DNA of 36,311 bases from JAVBSN01 sp031556525 (GCA_031556525.1 JAVBSS010000070.1:1-36311), one strand, 5' to 3'. Shown: positions 14,992 to 23,955, counted from the stretch's first letter. Numbers and translations are program-made. Notes: a model not told the origin generated them from the sequence alone.

Positions 14992-17157
14992 ATGAACGAT
15001 AAGGATTTTATAGATAAAATAAAAGATATAACTGATGATACACCTATTCCAGAGAAAATCCAACCATCTTCTATAGAACAATTATTAAAAGATAAAAAAC
15101 AAAAGAAATCAAATCCTATTATTAAATATAGTGCTATCGCTGCTTCTATATTAGTTATAGGTTTGTCTATTACTATTTTAAATATTAATTCTAACTTGTC
15201 AATACTGGATAACGACAATGAGAATTCTAATCTTGATACTACTTATGAAAATGTTGAATCTCAAAGCGAGGTTTCTGATGAATCGTTTACCGACACAGCT
15301 CCTATATCTGAATCAGTAAATGACGAAGATGTAATTCCTGTTAATTCAGATATGGTTGCCAAGTCTTACGAGCAAATACATAAGATTTTTGAAGATACCT
15401 ATACAAAGTATTCCTACGATTACATCGATGGTGATATGGTGAATTTTGTTGATGAGGCTGTTGCTGAGTCAGCAACCGAAGCAACACAAGCAACTAGCGA
15501 TACTTCTAATTCTGGAAATAAAAGCAGCGACTATTCTGGCTCTGGTAACAAAAACAATGATTTTTCTACTACTAACACTCAAGTAGAAGGCATTGATGAA
15601 GGCGATATCGTCAAAACAGATGGCAAATATATATATACTTGTAATATAACCGATTATTCTTCTGTTATAACTGTTGATATTACTAAGACTAACAATGGCA
15701 AATTATCCGACAAAGGGCAAATACTTATCGAAGATGAAAAAGGTGAAACACTAAGTGTCCAAGAAATGTATATATCAGATAACAAATTAATTGTAATTGC
15801 TAGCAAAAGTATTTCTCAACGAAGAGGCATTTTTAATACACAGGTTTTTAACAAAAATATTACCATTACTTATATATATGATGTTAGCAATATTAATTCG
15901 CCTACATTAATTAGTTCTTTACAACAAGATGGTTTCTATAAAACATCAAGAAAATCAGGTGATATTGTATATGTTTTCACACATTATAATGTCAACTATT
16001 TTAACAACGTTTCAAAAGAGAAAGACTATATCCCTTATGTTGGCACTGAACTGCTAGACTATACAGATATATATATCCCTGAAACAACTCAATCTAACTC
16101 TTACCTAGTGTTAACATCTATTGATTTAAATGATGCCAAGGATTTTATAGATAGCAAAGCTATACTTGCTTCTGCAGATGTATTTTACGTTAGTAGCGAA
16201 AATATATATGCCAGCGAATATGTATGGGAATATTCCGACAATTATAACAATCATTCAACCAACCAAAGCCAATTATTAAAGATTTCTTATGACAAGGGTA
16301 CATTTTACCCAGAAGGCATTATTAAAATCAAAGGAACTTTAAATAATCAATTTTCACTTGATGAATACGATGGTTACTTAAGAGTGGTTACTACTGTAAA
16401 TAACACTCACCGACAGACAGACGGCAGCGGACAGACTACTAATTATAGCAACTACAATACAAACTCGTTATATGTGATTGATAGCAATTTAGACTTAGTA
16501 GGCAAGATTGAGAACATTGCAAAGGATGAATTAATATATTCTGCTAGATTTTATGGTGATACTGGTTATTTTGTAACTTATAGAAATACAGACCCATTAT
16601 TTTCAGTAGATTTATCAGATCCTACTCATCCTGAAATAATAGGAGCTTTGAAAATCCCAGGTTTTTCAACATATATGCATTTTTATGGCGAAGGAAAGCT
16701 ATTAGGTATAGGTCAAGAAACTGATCCTGAGACTGGCGCATTTTTAGGGATGAAGTTATCTATGTTTGATATCTCCGATCCTTCAGATGTAAAGGAAGTG
16801 GATAAGTACATTCTTGATGATGTATTCTGGTCAGAAGCACTATACAATCACAAGGCAATCCTTGTAAATTCAGATAAAAATATTATCGGGTTTACAACTT
16901 GTCAATATTACTACGATCCTTGGGAAGAGCAATATGTATATAATACATTTTCATATGATGATAAAAAAGGATTTATAAATCACACTGTATATAAACTATA
17001 CGATTCAGAAACAGATTATATCTATAACTACGGCTACGACTATACTAGAGGATTATATATCGGTGAATATCTATATGTAGATACCCCTTCTGTCGGAATC
17101 AACTCATACTTGCTAGGTTCTGATGAACGTGTCGATAATATTGAATTTGATAACTAA
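14992..17157 (+). CDS. Membrane-anchored secreted beta-propeller protein, likely sigma-factor partner
   Basis: 721 residues. Residues 1-44 are cytosolic and charged, 45-66 are one membrane helix (IIKYSAIAASILVIGLSITI), about 67-190 form an acidic Ser/Thr/Asn-rich linker, and 190-715 form the C-terminal beta-propeller domain. That domain starts with the hallmark TTNTQVEGIDEGDIVKTDGK. The family (Beta_propel, secreted) is usually found with such a tether and often beside an ECF sigma gene. The short cytosolic end could act as the anti-sigma segment and the propeller as an extracellular sensor; this is inference. RBS CGGAGG precedes ATG. Convergent with the flgJ-like gene. Confidence 0.8.
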   Translation: MNDKDFIDKIKDITDDTPIPEKIQPSSIEQLLKDKKQKKSNPIIKYSAIAASILVIGLSITILNINSNLSILDNDNENSNLDTTYENVESQSEVSDESFTDTAPISESVNDEDVIPVNSDMVAKSYEQIHKIFEDTYTKYSYDYIDGDMVNFVDEAVAESATEATQATSDTSNSGNKSSDYSGSGNKNNDFSTTNTQVEGIDEGDIVKTDGKYIYTCNITDYSSVITVDITKTNNGKLSDKGQILIEDEKGETLSVQEMYISDNKLIVIASKSISQRRGIFNTQVFNKNITITYIYDVSNINSPTLISSLQQDGFYKTSRKSGDIVYVFTHYNVNYFNNVSKEKDYIPYVGTELLDYTDIYIPETTQSNSYLVLTSIDLNDAKDFIDSKAILASADVFYVSSENIYASEYVWEYSDNYNNHSTNQSQLLKISYDKGTFYPEGIIKIKGTLNNQFSLDEYDGYLRVVTTVNNTHRQTDGSGQTTNYSNYNTNSLYVIDSNLDLVGKIENIAKDELIYSARFYGDTGYFVTYRNTDPLFSVDLSDPTHPEIIGALKIPGFSTYMHFYGEGKLLGIGQETDPETGAFLGMKLSMFDISDPSDVKEVDKYILDDVFWSEALYNHKAILVNSDKNIIGFTTCQYYYDPWEEQYVYNTFSYDDKKGFINHTVYKLYDSETDYIYNYGYDYTRGLYIGEYLYVDTPSVGINSYLLGSDERVDNIEFDN

Positions 17158-17180
17158 TTAAGAGAAATTTTATATATGAG

Positions 17181-17212
17181 CCAAAAAAGGATAAAGCGCT
17201 TGCTTTATCCTT
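17181..17212 (-). terminator. Rho-independent terminator of the mbl-flgF-flgG-flgJ unit
   Basis: 11-bp stem AAGGATAAAGC / GCTTTATCCTT with a four-base loop (17187-17212). On the minus strand it is followed by TTTTTT. The stem includes the stop codon of the flgJ-like gene. A further 10-bp arm pair, AAGAGAAATT (17160-17169) and AATTTCTCTT (17216-17225), encloses it and could also serve the plus-strand propeller transcript. Confidence 0.88.
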
Positions 17213-17552
17213 CATAATTTCTCTTCATCTGTTCATATAACGTCTTGGCAATTCCTATTCCTTCGCCTTCCGTTACCATCTTAGCATATTCTTGAATCCT
17301 CATATCACCAAAATATTCTTCATATTCATTCTCTTCTTCGTCTGCTTTGACAACTGTTTTCTCCATAGCTTTGTACATCTGTTCCACAAAGTATGCTTCA
17401 AACTCTTTGCATGCGTCCATTAATTCTTCATCTGTAGCTGTGGACATATCTGAAGTATTTGCTTTATTTTGAATTGAATCACTTATAGCATTACTATTAT
17501 TTAAATAATAGTCTGCATATGTATTTCCAACATCACCTACTGATATTGCCAT
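17205..17552 (-). CDS. flgJ: FlgJ-like rod-binding protein
   Basis: 115 residues from ATG at 17552 (MAISVGDVGNTYADYYL). An in-frame GTG nine bases earlier is too close to the GAGG ribosome site. The second half is the rod-binding domain: ELMDACKEFEAYFVEQMYKA, then FGDMRIQEYAKMVTEGEGIG and IAKTLYEQMKRNY. It corresponds to the N-terminal half of enterobacterial FlgJ, without the C-terminal muramidase, as is usual in Firmicutes. It probably helps rod proteins assemble across the wall. The stop is inside the terminator stem, and the start overlaps the end of flgG. Confidence 0.88.
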   Translation of the reverse strand: MAISVGDVGNTYADYYLNNSNAISDSIQNKANTSDMSTATDEELMDACKEFEAYFVEQMYKAMEKTVVKADEEENEYEEYFGDMRIQEYAKMVTEGEGIGIAKTLYEQMKRNYEG

Positions 17553-17560
17553 AATAATCA

Positions 17561-18376
17561 CTATCCTCTCAAGTTATTAGCTTGTTGCAACATCTGATCT
17601 GACGCTTGAATAGCCTTTGAATTCATCTCATATGCTCTCTGAGCAACAATTAAATTAACCATCTCATCTACAACTTGTACATTAGACATCTCTAAATAAT
17701 ATTGTCTAACACTACTCTTAGTAAGCGCCTGATTAGTACTTTCGTCCATAGCCTCTCCCGAAGCTGCCGTAGCCCTAAGCAAGTTATTTCCCATATGCTC
17801 TAATCCTGCTGGGTTGTTAAACTGAACTATTCCTATCTGAACATCTAGGTCAACAATCTCACCTTCATTATTAGTAACCGATAGATTACCAAATTGATCA
17901 ATTGACAATGTTGATATCGTACAGTCGTTAGGGATTACTATTGAATTACCGTTAACATCTAATAGAGGTTGACCTCCTGATGTGCATATCATAATTCCAT
18001 TATCTACTGTTGAACCAATAAAGCTACCGTCTCTAGTGTATAGAGTCTCTCCATTTGCATCTCTAACTTGAAAGAATCCGTCTCCCTCTATTGCCATAGC
18101 TAGGTAATCATCGCTAGCTTGCATATTTCCTTGTGTATATACACTTGTTATTGATGCCATTCTAGTACCCAATCCTACTTGCGCTGCAACTGGCTTATTC
18201 TCGCCTACATTATTGGTTGATCTACTCTGTAAATTCTGATACAACAGAGATTTGAATTCTGATGTATTTTTCTTATATCCAACTGTATTAACATTGGCAA
18301 GGTTATTAGAAATGTTATCAACATTAGTTTGTTGAGCTAACATACCCGATGCCGCCGTCCATAGTGATCTCATCAT
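17561..18376 (-). CDS. flgG: Distal rod protein FlgG (FlhP-like)
   Basis: 271 residues starting MMRSLWTAASGMLAQQTNVD, the canonical FlgG opening. TTG six bases upstream and the second ATG are the alternatives; AAGGATGG spacing favours 18376. Motifs: NISNNLANVNTVGYKKNTSE, the central GDGFFQVRDANGETLYTRDG, and the C-terminal EMSNVQVVDEMVNLIVAQRAYEMNSKA region. It forms the distal rod. It follows flgF by 20 bases. In Bacillus the equivalent flhO-flhP pair also lies next to mbl. Confidence 0.93.
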   Translation of the reverse strand: MMRSLWTAASGMLAQQTNVDNISNNLANVNTVGYKKNTSEFKSLLYQNLQSRSTNNVGENKPVAAQVGLGTRMASITSVYTQGNMQASDDYLAMAIEGDGFFQVRDANGETLYTRDGSFIGSTVDNGIMICTSGGQPLLDVNGNSIVIPNDCTISTLSIDQFGNLSVTNNEGEIVDLDVQIGIVQFNNPAGLEHMGNNLLRATAASGEAMDESTNQALTKSSVRQYYLEMSNVQVVDEMVNLIVAQRAYEMNSKAIQASDQMLQQANNLRG

Positions 18377-18396
18377 AAGCAACTACCATCCTTCCA

Positions 18397-19176
18397 TTAC
18401 ACTTTTCCGATTTCATTTACTGCCTTATTTAAGACGTTATCTATTGTCTGAATCATCTTTTGATTCGCTTCATAGGCTCTTGTTATAGTAATCATATCGA
18501 CCATTTCGTTAATAACATTAACATTCGACATTTCCAAAAATCCTTGTTCTACTGTTGCATCTGAAGGTACTACACCTGCAAGAGGCCCTGCCTCAAACAT
18601 ATTCTCTCCATAATTAATTACATCTTCAGCATTAGTAAACCTTACTATATCTAGCTTTGATACAAATACACCGTCGGAAAATATATTTCCCTGCGAATCA
18701 ATTGCTACATTTGCTGTTGCCGCACCTGGAATCTGGATTGGGTTGCCCCCATTACCTAACACAAAGTCTCCATCCTTGGTGACAAGATAACCCTCCGTAG
18801 TTACAGTGAATGAACCATCTCTTGTATATCTGGTATGTGTTACTCCACTCTTGTCAGTTGTGCTAATGGTAAAGAATCCGTCTCCGCTTAGTGCTAAATC
18901 ATAGGTATTTCCAGTCTCTCTAAAACTACCTTGTGAGTAATCATTGTATGTCTCACCAATCTTAACACCTAAACTTAAATCTCCTATGCCTCTCTGAGCA
19001 TACGCTGAACTACTATCGTTAATCTTAATCGCCAATTGTTGATCAAAAGATTGCGATGTAACTCCTTGAGCTTTGTAACCAGTTGTACTAGCATTCGCTA
19101 AATTATTACTTACAACATCTAGTCTTCTCTGCTCATTAAGCATACCCGTCCAAGCTGTGTATAGGCCTCTTACCAT
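18397..19176 (-). CDS. flgF: Rod protein FlgF (FlhO-like)
   Basis: 259 residues: MVRGLYTAWTGMLNEQRRLD, then VVSNNLANASTTGYKAQGVT (flagellar basal-body rod signature), central LSGDGFFTISTT and TRYTRDGSFTV, and C-terminal EMSNVNVINEMVDMITITRA. The FlgF/FlgG family is clear; assignment to FlgF rests on sequence divergence from the neighbouring FlgG and on the mbl-flhO-flhP order. AAGGAG precedes the ATG. It is 20 bases downstream of mreB/mbl. Confidence 0.88.
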   Translation of the reverse strand: MVRGLYTAWTGMLNEQRRLDVVSNNLANASTTGYKAQGVTSQSFDQQLAIKINDSSSAYAQRGIGDLSLGVKIGETYNDYSQGSFRETGNTYDLALSGDGFFTISTTDKSGVTHTRYTRDGSFTVTTEGYLVTKDGDFVLGNGGNPIQIPGAATANVAIDSQGNIFSDGVFVSKLDIVRFTNAEDVINYGENMFEAGPLAGVVPSDATVEQGFLEMSNVNVINEMVDMITITRAYEANQKMIQTIDNVLNKAVNEIGKV

Positions 19177-19196
19177 AGTCTCAACTCCTTATTTTA

Positions 19197-20189
19197 CTAG
19201 TCTCTTTTTCCACTTAGAAACTCTATATATTTACCAGTACCAATTGCAACTGCTGTTAATGGATCTTCTGCAGTCATTGTTGTGATACCTGTTTTCTCCT
19301 CTAGTAATTCTTCAAGACCATGTAATAATGAACCACCACCTGTTAACACAATACCTCTATCAGCTATATCTGCTGCCAATTCTGGTGGAGTTCTCTCCAA
19401 TACTGAATGTACAGCTTCTACAATCTGAGTTGCTGGCTCTCTTAAAGCCTCCTCTGTCTCATCAGATGCCACTGTAACTGACTTAGGTAATCCTGTAACA
19501 AGATTACGTCCTCTTATCTCTAGAGTACTATTTTCAGGTCTCTTATAACATGTTCCTATCTTAATCTTAATATCTTCTGCGGTTCTCTCACCAATCAACA
19601 GATTATGCTTCTTACGCATATATCTTACAATTGCTTCATCAAAATCATCACCAGCAATCTTAATAGATGCACTTACTACTGTTCCACCTAAAGATATTAC
19701 TGCTACGTCTGATGTTCCACCACCTATATCTACTATCATGTTTCCACATGGTCTAGCTATATCTATTCCTGCACCAATTGCAGCTGCTACTGGTTCTTCT
19801 ATAATAGAAACTTCTCTTGCTCCTGCATTGTAAGTAGCATCTTCAACTGCCTTCTTCTCTACTTCTGTAACACCACTAGGTACGCATACACTGATACGTG
19901 GTCTTCTTCCAAAGAAGCTCTTACCTACTGCTTTTTGTATAAAATACTTAAGCATCTTCTCAGTAATTGTATAGTCTGAGATTACGCCCTGTCTTAATGG
20001 TCTTATTGCTACAATATTACCTGGAGTTCTACCAAGCATTAATCTTGCATCTTCTCCAATTGCTTTAATTCGGTTAGTGTCTCTATCAAATGCTACTACT
20101 GAAGGCTCTTTTAATACTACACCTTTTCCTTTAACATAAACTAATATACTTGCTGTTCCCAAATCGATTCCTATATCTGAACTTGCCAT
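19197..20189 (-). CDS. mbl: Actin-like cell-shape protein MreB (Mbl-type)
   Basis: 330 residues. Phosphate loop GIDLGTASILVYVKGKGVVL, second loop MIVDIGGGTSDVAVISLGG, and adenosine motif GIVLTGGGSLLHGLEELL are all present, so ATP-dependent filament formation should be intact. MreB/Mbl filaments guide lateral wall synthesis. The synteny with flgF-flgG (flhO-flhP) identifies it with the Mbl branch and not the mreBCD operon, as no mreC or mreD follows. AAAGGGG precedes ATG. It has a sigma-A-type promoter about 80 bases upstream. Confidence 0.93.
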   Translation of the reverse strand: MASSDIGIDLGTASILVYVKGKGVVLKEPSVVAFDRDTNRIKAIGEDARLMLGRTPGNIVAIRPLRQGVISDYTITEKMLKYFIQKAVGKSFFGRRPRISVCVPSGVTEVEKKAVEDATYNAGAREVSIIEEPVAAAIGAGIDIARPCGNMIVDIGGGTSDVAVISLGGTVVSASIKIAGDDFDEAIVRYMRKKHNLLIGERTAEDIKIKIGTCYKRPENSTLEIRGRNLVTGLPKSVTVASDETEEALREPATQIVEAVHSVLERTPPELAADIADRGIVLTGGGSLLHGLEELLEEKTGITTMTAEDPLTAVAIGTGKYIEFLSGKRD

Positions 20190-20265
20190 TATTTAACCCC
20201 TTTCTAAACGTTAAATATATAAATGTATCTAAATTAATATCTTTTTACACAAATGTACCTTTTAC

Positions 20266-20293
20266 ATTATATACACTCTGGCATAATTTTCAA
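20266..20293 (-). promoter_or_regulatory. Sigma-A-type promoter of mbl
   Basis: Minus strand TTGAAA (20293-20288), 16 bases, TATAAT (20271-20266), 76 bases before the mbl ATG. The 203-base gap between the sensor gene and mbl also holds an AT-only inverted repeat (20304-20328) without a T tract. Confidence 0.65.
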
Positions 20294-20391
20294 ATAGTTT
20301 TGTTAATATTAAGTAATTTTTAATATTAGCAAGATATGATTTTTCAACCTATGAGTATATATCGACACATTTATCCGTATTAATTAGACTC

Positions 20392-22878
20392 TTATACTTC
20401 TTTTAATACTATTAACACTGCTTTTCTTCCATCCAGCCATTCAATTTTAATCTCGGTTATATTCATGTTTCTATCAAACTGCTTTATATATTTTTGCCAA
20501 TTTAATTCTTTTTTATTAGAAACAATTCTTTTTCCTATACTTCCTATCTTATCATTTCCCGATGCTAGTATCTCTTTGCAATCTCTTCCAACAAAATTAT
20601 AGCCTATAGCTTTATTCATTGCTGAATTCGAAAATAGAACAACATCACTATATCTATCCTTAACAAAAACATATTCTGAGAACATATTATACGAATCTAA
20701 CAAAGTCGTATTAAGACTGTTTGTGCTATTATACACTTCTCTTCTAATTATGATTCCTGTAATTATGTCACGTATACATTTAGCAAATTTTACTTCTCTG
20801 TCTTTCCACTCTCTATAAGCATTGCCTTCAACAAAGTTAACTATACCAAAAGGTTTATCATCCACCTTTATCACAAGAGACATCACAGCTTTTGTATCTG
20901 AGTTTAAATATATCTCATTAGCCGCCTCTCTTATCTGATTACTATTTAATATCACTGTATCTTCTTCAACAGTTCTTCTAAATACTTGCTTGAATTCCTC
21001 TTGATAACTATCCACATCATAATTTTTAATTATATACTTACTACCACTTGCCCAACTATTAACATACATAAATGTATTTTTTGCTTGATCATATCTTAAT
21101 ATACTCAAAGAATTAATGTTCAAATATCGTCCTGCCCTCTCACAAGTATAATCAAGAGCCTTCATATCTTCTGAATATATGTGCTTCGTTATATCTTGAA
21201 GTATTGCCCTCTCTTTCTTCTCTATGTCGAAATTAACTTGAGCAATTCTTCTATTTCTAATCTCTCTTCTATTTACTATTCCATAATAAATGTATTGCGA
21301 AACCATCCTTGCATAAGTCTTCTGAGTCTTTGCTATTTCTTCTAGTTTGAGCATGTCCTCTTCTGTATATGCGCATATTAACCAAGTTGCTATATGTTTG
21401 TTTTTAATAATAATTGGAGCCATTGATACTCTCTGCTTGAATCCATCATTATCCATATCTACTATAATGCCCTCTTGACTCTTGCTTACAATAGCATTGT
21501 TTTCTATATATTTATCTCTATAGAAAGGTCTTTCAAATAGATCATAGAAATAACCCATATTGTCCATTGGTCCAAAAGGTTTGGTTATCAACACTCCCTC
21601 ATTATCCGCTACTGCCATATAGAGATGTGTGATGTCCGATAACGATTCCAAAATCTCTTCCAAAGACTCTATTCCTATAGCCCCTAGCATCTCTTTCTCG
21701 TCCTTAAAATCTTTATTACTACCATACATAAGGTATTCAAATTGTTTCTCAATACTCTGTTTGCTCTCTAATAATTTCTGCTCAGCAACCTTCTGTTCTG
21801 TTATGTCTGTTATTAAATAATTTATCTCTGCTTCATCTTCAGATATTCTAGTTATCGTAACCTCATTATTCACATGACGAATCTCTCCATCATCACCTAC
21901 CATCTTATAATGCATACTATAACTATTAACATCCTTCTCTATTGCACCATAAGCTCTATCTACAACCCAGTCTCTATCTTCTGGATGTATATAATCCTCT
22001 GTTAATTTGTATCCCTGTTTCAGTGCAACTGGATTCATTCCCAACAATACTGCATTTGGAGAAATAAATGTAAGTTTTCGCTCATCACCTCTATAATGCT
22101 TTACCATGGATACGCTTTTTATTCGTTCAAATGCTTTCTCATAATATAAACGTTCTAGTTCTTTTTTATTTTCATTTCTTAAATCATTTATAATTACCTC
22201 TAGTCCATCACTTATTCCATAATTATCTCTAACAACTCTCATTGTCGCATTAACTGGTATTAACTCTTGTGATTCTGAAATAACTCTAAAATTAAACTCA
22301 AATTGATCTATCTTGGTTCTTATATTAGTTTCTATACTTGCCTGTACCAATGGTCTGTCATCCTCAAAAATGACATCCAACATATCCATATCCCCATTGT
22401 AAAATTGTTCAGTTGTATATCCATACTGATTAACATTTTTAGAAATGTATCTAACCTTCCATTCCTCTTCAACTTTGTATAAGTATATCGCTAATATATC
22501 TGCGTGATTAACTATTCTTTCTAGGGTAACACTGCCTATATTCATATCTGCTCGCAATTCAAAAAGAACCATATAAATAATATCTCCGTCAATCTCAAAT
22601 TCATTGACAAAGCCACTAACCACATGCCTCTTACCATCAACAAGCAATAATATTCTATGCCATATCAGCGATTTCTTTCTGTGTAACTGACCCCAAAAAT
22701 CCTCTGAATACATGAATTTATCTGTCTTCATTATTATCTTACTAATATTTTGACCCAATATAGTTTGCGCTTCATAATTGGCCTCTATTATATTGCCTGA
22801 ATCTCCTGAAAATATCACCATTGGATATTCCATATGACTTGCAAATTCTTTATAGTTTTGTAATCTATCAGATACCAT
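20392..22878 (-). CDS. Multi-PAS/GAF sensor protein without an output domain
   Basis: 828 residues from ATG 22878 (MVSDRLQNYKEF), chosen because AAAGGAG lies just upstream; the frame is open 14 codons further. Domains read from the sequence: PAS about 12-112, PAS about 115-235, PAS about 245-365 ending in the linker ITDITEQKVAEQKLLESKQS, a PocR-like or other sensory domain about 400-535, GAF about 560-712, and a final PAS-like unit 725-828. There is no GGDEF, EAL, histidine kinase, HD or HTH segment and no membrane helix. Multi-sensor proteins of this build normally feed a catalytic end; here the stop follows the last PAS. It lies between divIVA and mbl, 83 bases after divIVA. Confidence 0.75.
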   Translation of the reverse strand: MVSDRLQNYKEFASHMEYPMVIFSGDSGNIIEANYEAQTILGQNISKIIMKTDKFMYSEDFWGQLHRKKSLIWHRILLLVDGKRHVVSGFVNEFEIDGDIIYMVLFELRADMNIGSVTLERIVNHADILAIYLYKVEEEWKVRYISKNVNQYGYTTEQFYNGDMDMLDVIFEDDRPLVQASIETNIRTKIDQFEFNFRVISESQELIPVNATMRVVRDNYGISDGLEVIINDLRNENKKELERLYYEKAFERIKSVSMVKHYRGDERKLTFISPNAVLLGMNPVALKQGYKLTEDYIHPEDRDWVVDRAYGAIEKDVNSYSMHYKMVGDDGEIRHVNNEVTITRISEDEAEINYLITDITEQKVAEQKLLESKQSIEKQFEYLMYGSNKDFKDEKEMLGAIGIESLEEILESLSDITHLYMAVADNEGVLITKPFGPMDNMGYFYDLFERPFYRDKYIENNAIVSKSQEGIIVDMDNDGFKQRVSMAPIIIKNKHIATWLICAYTEEDMLKLEEIAKTQKTYARMVSQYIYYGIVNRREIRNRRIAQVNFDIEKKERAILQDITKHIYSEDMKALDYTCERAGRYLNINSLSILRYDQAKNTFMYVNSWASGSKYIIKNYDVDSYQEEFKQVFRRTVEEDTVILNSNQIREAANEIYLNSDTKAVMSLVIKVDDKPFGIVNFVEGNAYREWKDREVKFAKCIRDIITGIIIRREVYNSTNSLNTTLLDSYNMFSEYVFVKDRYSDVVLFSNSAMNKAIGYNFVGRDCKEILASGNDKIGSIGKRIVSNKKELNWQKYIKQFDRNMNITEIKIEWLDGRKAVLIVLKEV

Positions 22879-22892
22879 ATACATTCTCCTTT

Positions 22893-22906
22893 GCATATTA
22901 ATATGC
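22893..22906. repeat. 14-base palindrome before the sensor gene
   Basis: GCATATTAATATGC is perfectly palindromic and lies directly before the AAAGGAG of the PAS/GAF gene, downstream of divIVA. It could be an operator or a small RNA hairpin. No T tract follows. Confidence 0.6.
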
Positions 22907-22961
22907 CAAATCAGGGACACAAAAGCGCCCCCGATTATAAGTAACCCACCTATTTCATTCC

Positions 22962-23756
22962 CTAGTCTTCTAAAGTTGTTGCTGCTTCTGTAGCCACAGG
23001 TGCCTCTATCCCCTTAAATGCTTTATCTGTTATTAGCTTTGTTTCGTTACACGCTTCAACAACACCTTGAACTGATTGCATAAGACTTGTCATGTATGTA
23101 GACACATTCTCACACTCATGCTTCATTGCACTTCTTACATTAACCACATCGCCCTTTGCCTTAGCTATCATGCTGTCACGTTCTGCTTCTGCATTTTCTA
23201 ACATTTCTCTACAAGCAGATTCTGTCTCTGCCATCTTAAGTTTCTTCTCTTCTTCTAATTTGACTGCTAACATCTCTCTATCTGTCTCAGCCTTAGCAAG
23301 CATAGCTGCTGTTCTTGCCTCTGCATCTGATAGCATGTCCTCACTTTTCTTAGTTGCTTCTGCAACCATACTATCACTTTTTTGAGTTGCATCTTGAATC
23401 AACGCATCAGATCTTACTGTTGCTTCTAATAATGCTCTTGATATTGATTCATATTTAATGCTAGATTCTGCTTCTTTATCTTTGTATTCCTTAACTTCTT
23501 GTCGTAATTGATCTATCTCTGCCTCTATAGACTCATTATATTTCTTCAAGTTATTAACACTCTCTTTTGCATCTTGAGAATTACTCTCTCTCATTGCTTG
23601 GAGATTCTTAACAGTCTCACTTAATTTGCTGATTGTTGTCTTCAAATCAGCTATATCTTGTAATTGATTTTTTTTCAAATCTTGAATGTAATCTTCCACA
23701 GCTTTTTTATCATATCCACCAAAAGACACTGTTTTAAACATTTCTTCTCTTGCCAT
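22962..23756 (-). CDS. divIVA: DivIVA-family coiled-coil protein
   Basis: 264 residues from ATG 23756; a GTG 15 bases earlier is rejected because its codons are the GGAGG ribosome site. The N-terminus MAREEMFKTVSFGGYDKKAV followed by EDYIQDL is the DivIVA membrane-binding motif with the conserved F/GYD core. Residues ~25-245 are coiled coil, including tandem heptad-like units of the form D-A-E-A-R-T-A-A-M-L / K-A-E-T-D-R-E-M-L. DivIVA-type proteins mark curved membrane at poles and septa and recruit partners. The large Ala/Glu/Ser coil resembles the polar-growth or GpsB/SepIVA relatives as much as Bacillus DivIVA. First gene of a unit leading into the sensor gene and mbl. Confidence 0.85.
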   Translation of the reverse strand: MAREEMFKTVSFGGYDKKAVEDYIQDLKKNQLQDIADLKTTISKLSETVKNLQAMRESNSQDAKESVNNLKKYNESIEAEIDQLRQEVKEYKDKEAESSIKYESISRALLEATVRSDALIQDATQKSDSMVAEATKKSEDMLSDAEARTAAMLAKAETDREMLAVKLEEEKKLKMAETESACREMLENAEAERDSMIAKAKGDVVNVRSAMKHECENVSTYMTSLMQSVQGVVEACNETKLITDKAFKGIEAPVATEAATTLED

Positions 23757-23793
23757 CTTATATACCTCCACTTATCGAATCATAGTTGTTTTA

Positions 23794-23802
23794 AGTATAT
23801 CA
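23794..23802 (-). promoter_or_regulatory. Extended -10 promoter of divIVA
   Basis: Minus strand TGA-TATACT (23802-23794), 37 bases before the divIVA ATG. The -35 region (about 23816-23824) is poor, which is usual for TGn-extended promoters. Confidence 0.55.
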
Positions 23803-23829
23803 TAGCTTTTCTTAAATTGCACCTGATAA

Positions 23830-23860
23830 AAGTAACAAAATTCGAAGTATTTTGTTACTT
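23830..23860. repeat. Perfect 12-bp inverted repeat between divIVA and traX
   Basis: AAGTAACAAAAT / ATTTTGTTACTT with a seven-base centre. It sits upstream of the divIVA promoter and upstream of the divergent traX-like promoter. Neither strand has a proper T tract after it, so an operator site is more likely than a terminator. Confidence 0.7.
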
Positions 23861-23926
23861 ATTATCGTTATATACTATGAATACCTAAGGATGTCTTGTT
23901 GGTTTTAGCATATGTGGCGCTCCCTA

Positions 23927-23955
23927 TTGACAAACATCTTCTTCAACGTTATCTT
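23927..23955 (+). promoter_or_regulatory. Sigma-A-type promoter of the traX-like gene
   Basis: TTGACA (23927-23932), 17 bases, TATCTT (23950-23955), 26 bases before the chosen ATG. This also argues against the longer open frame that starts at 23912. Confidence 0.65.

Noticed and set aside
20304..20328. TAATATTAA/TTAATATTA hairpin between the sensor gene and mbl
   Set aside because: Weak A/T-only stem without a T tract. It may be chance in this composition.
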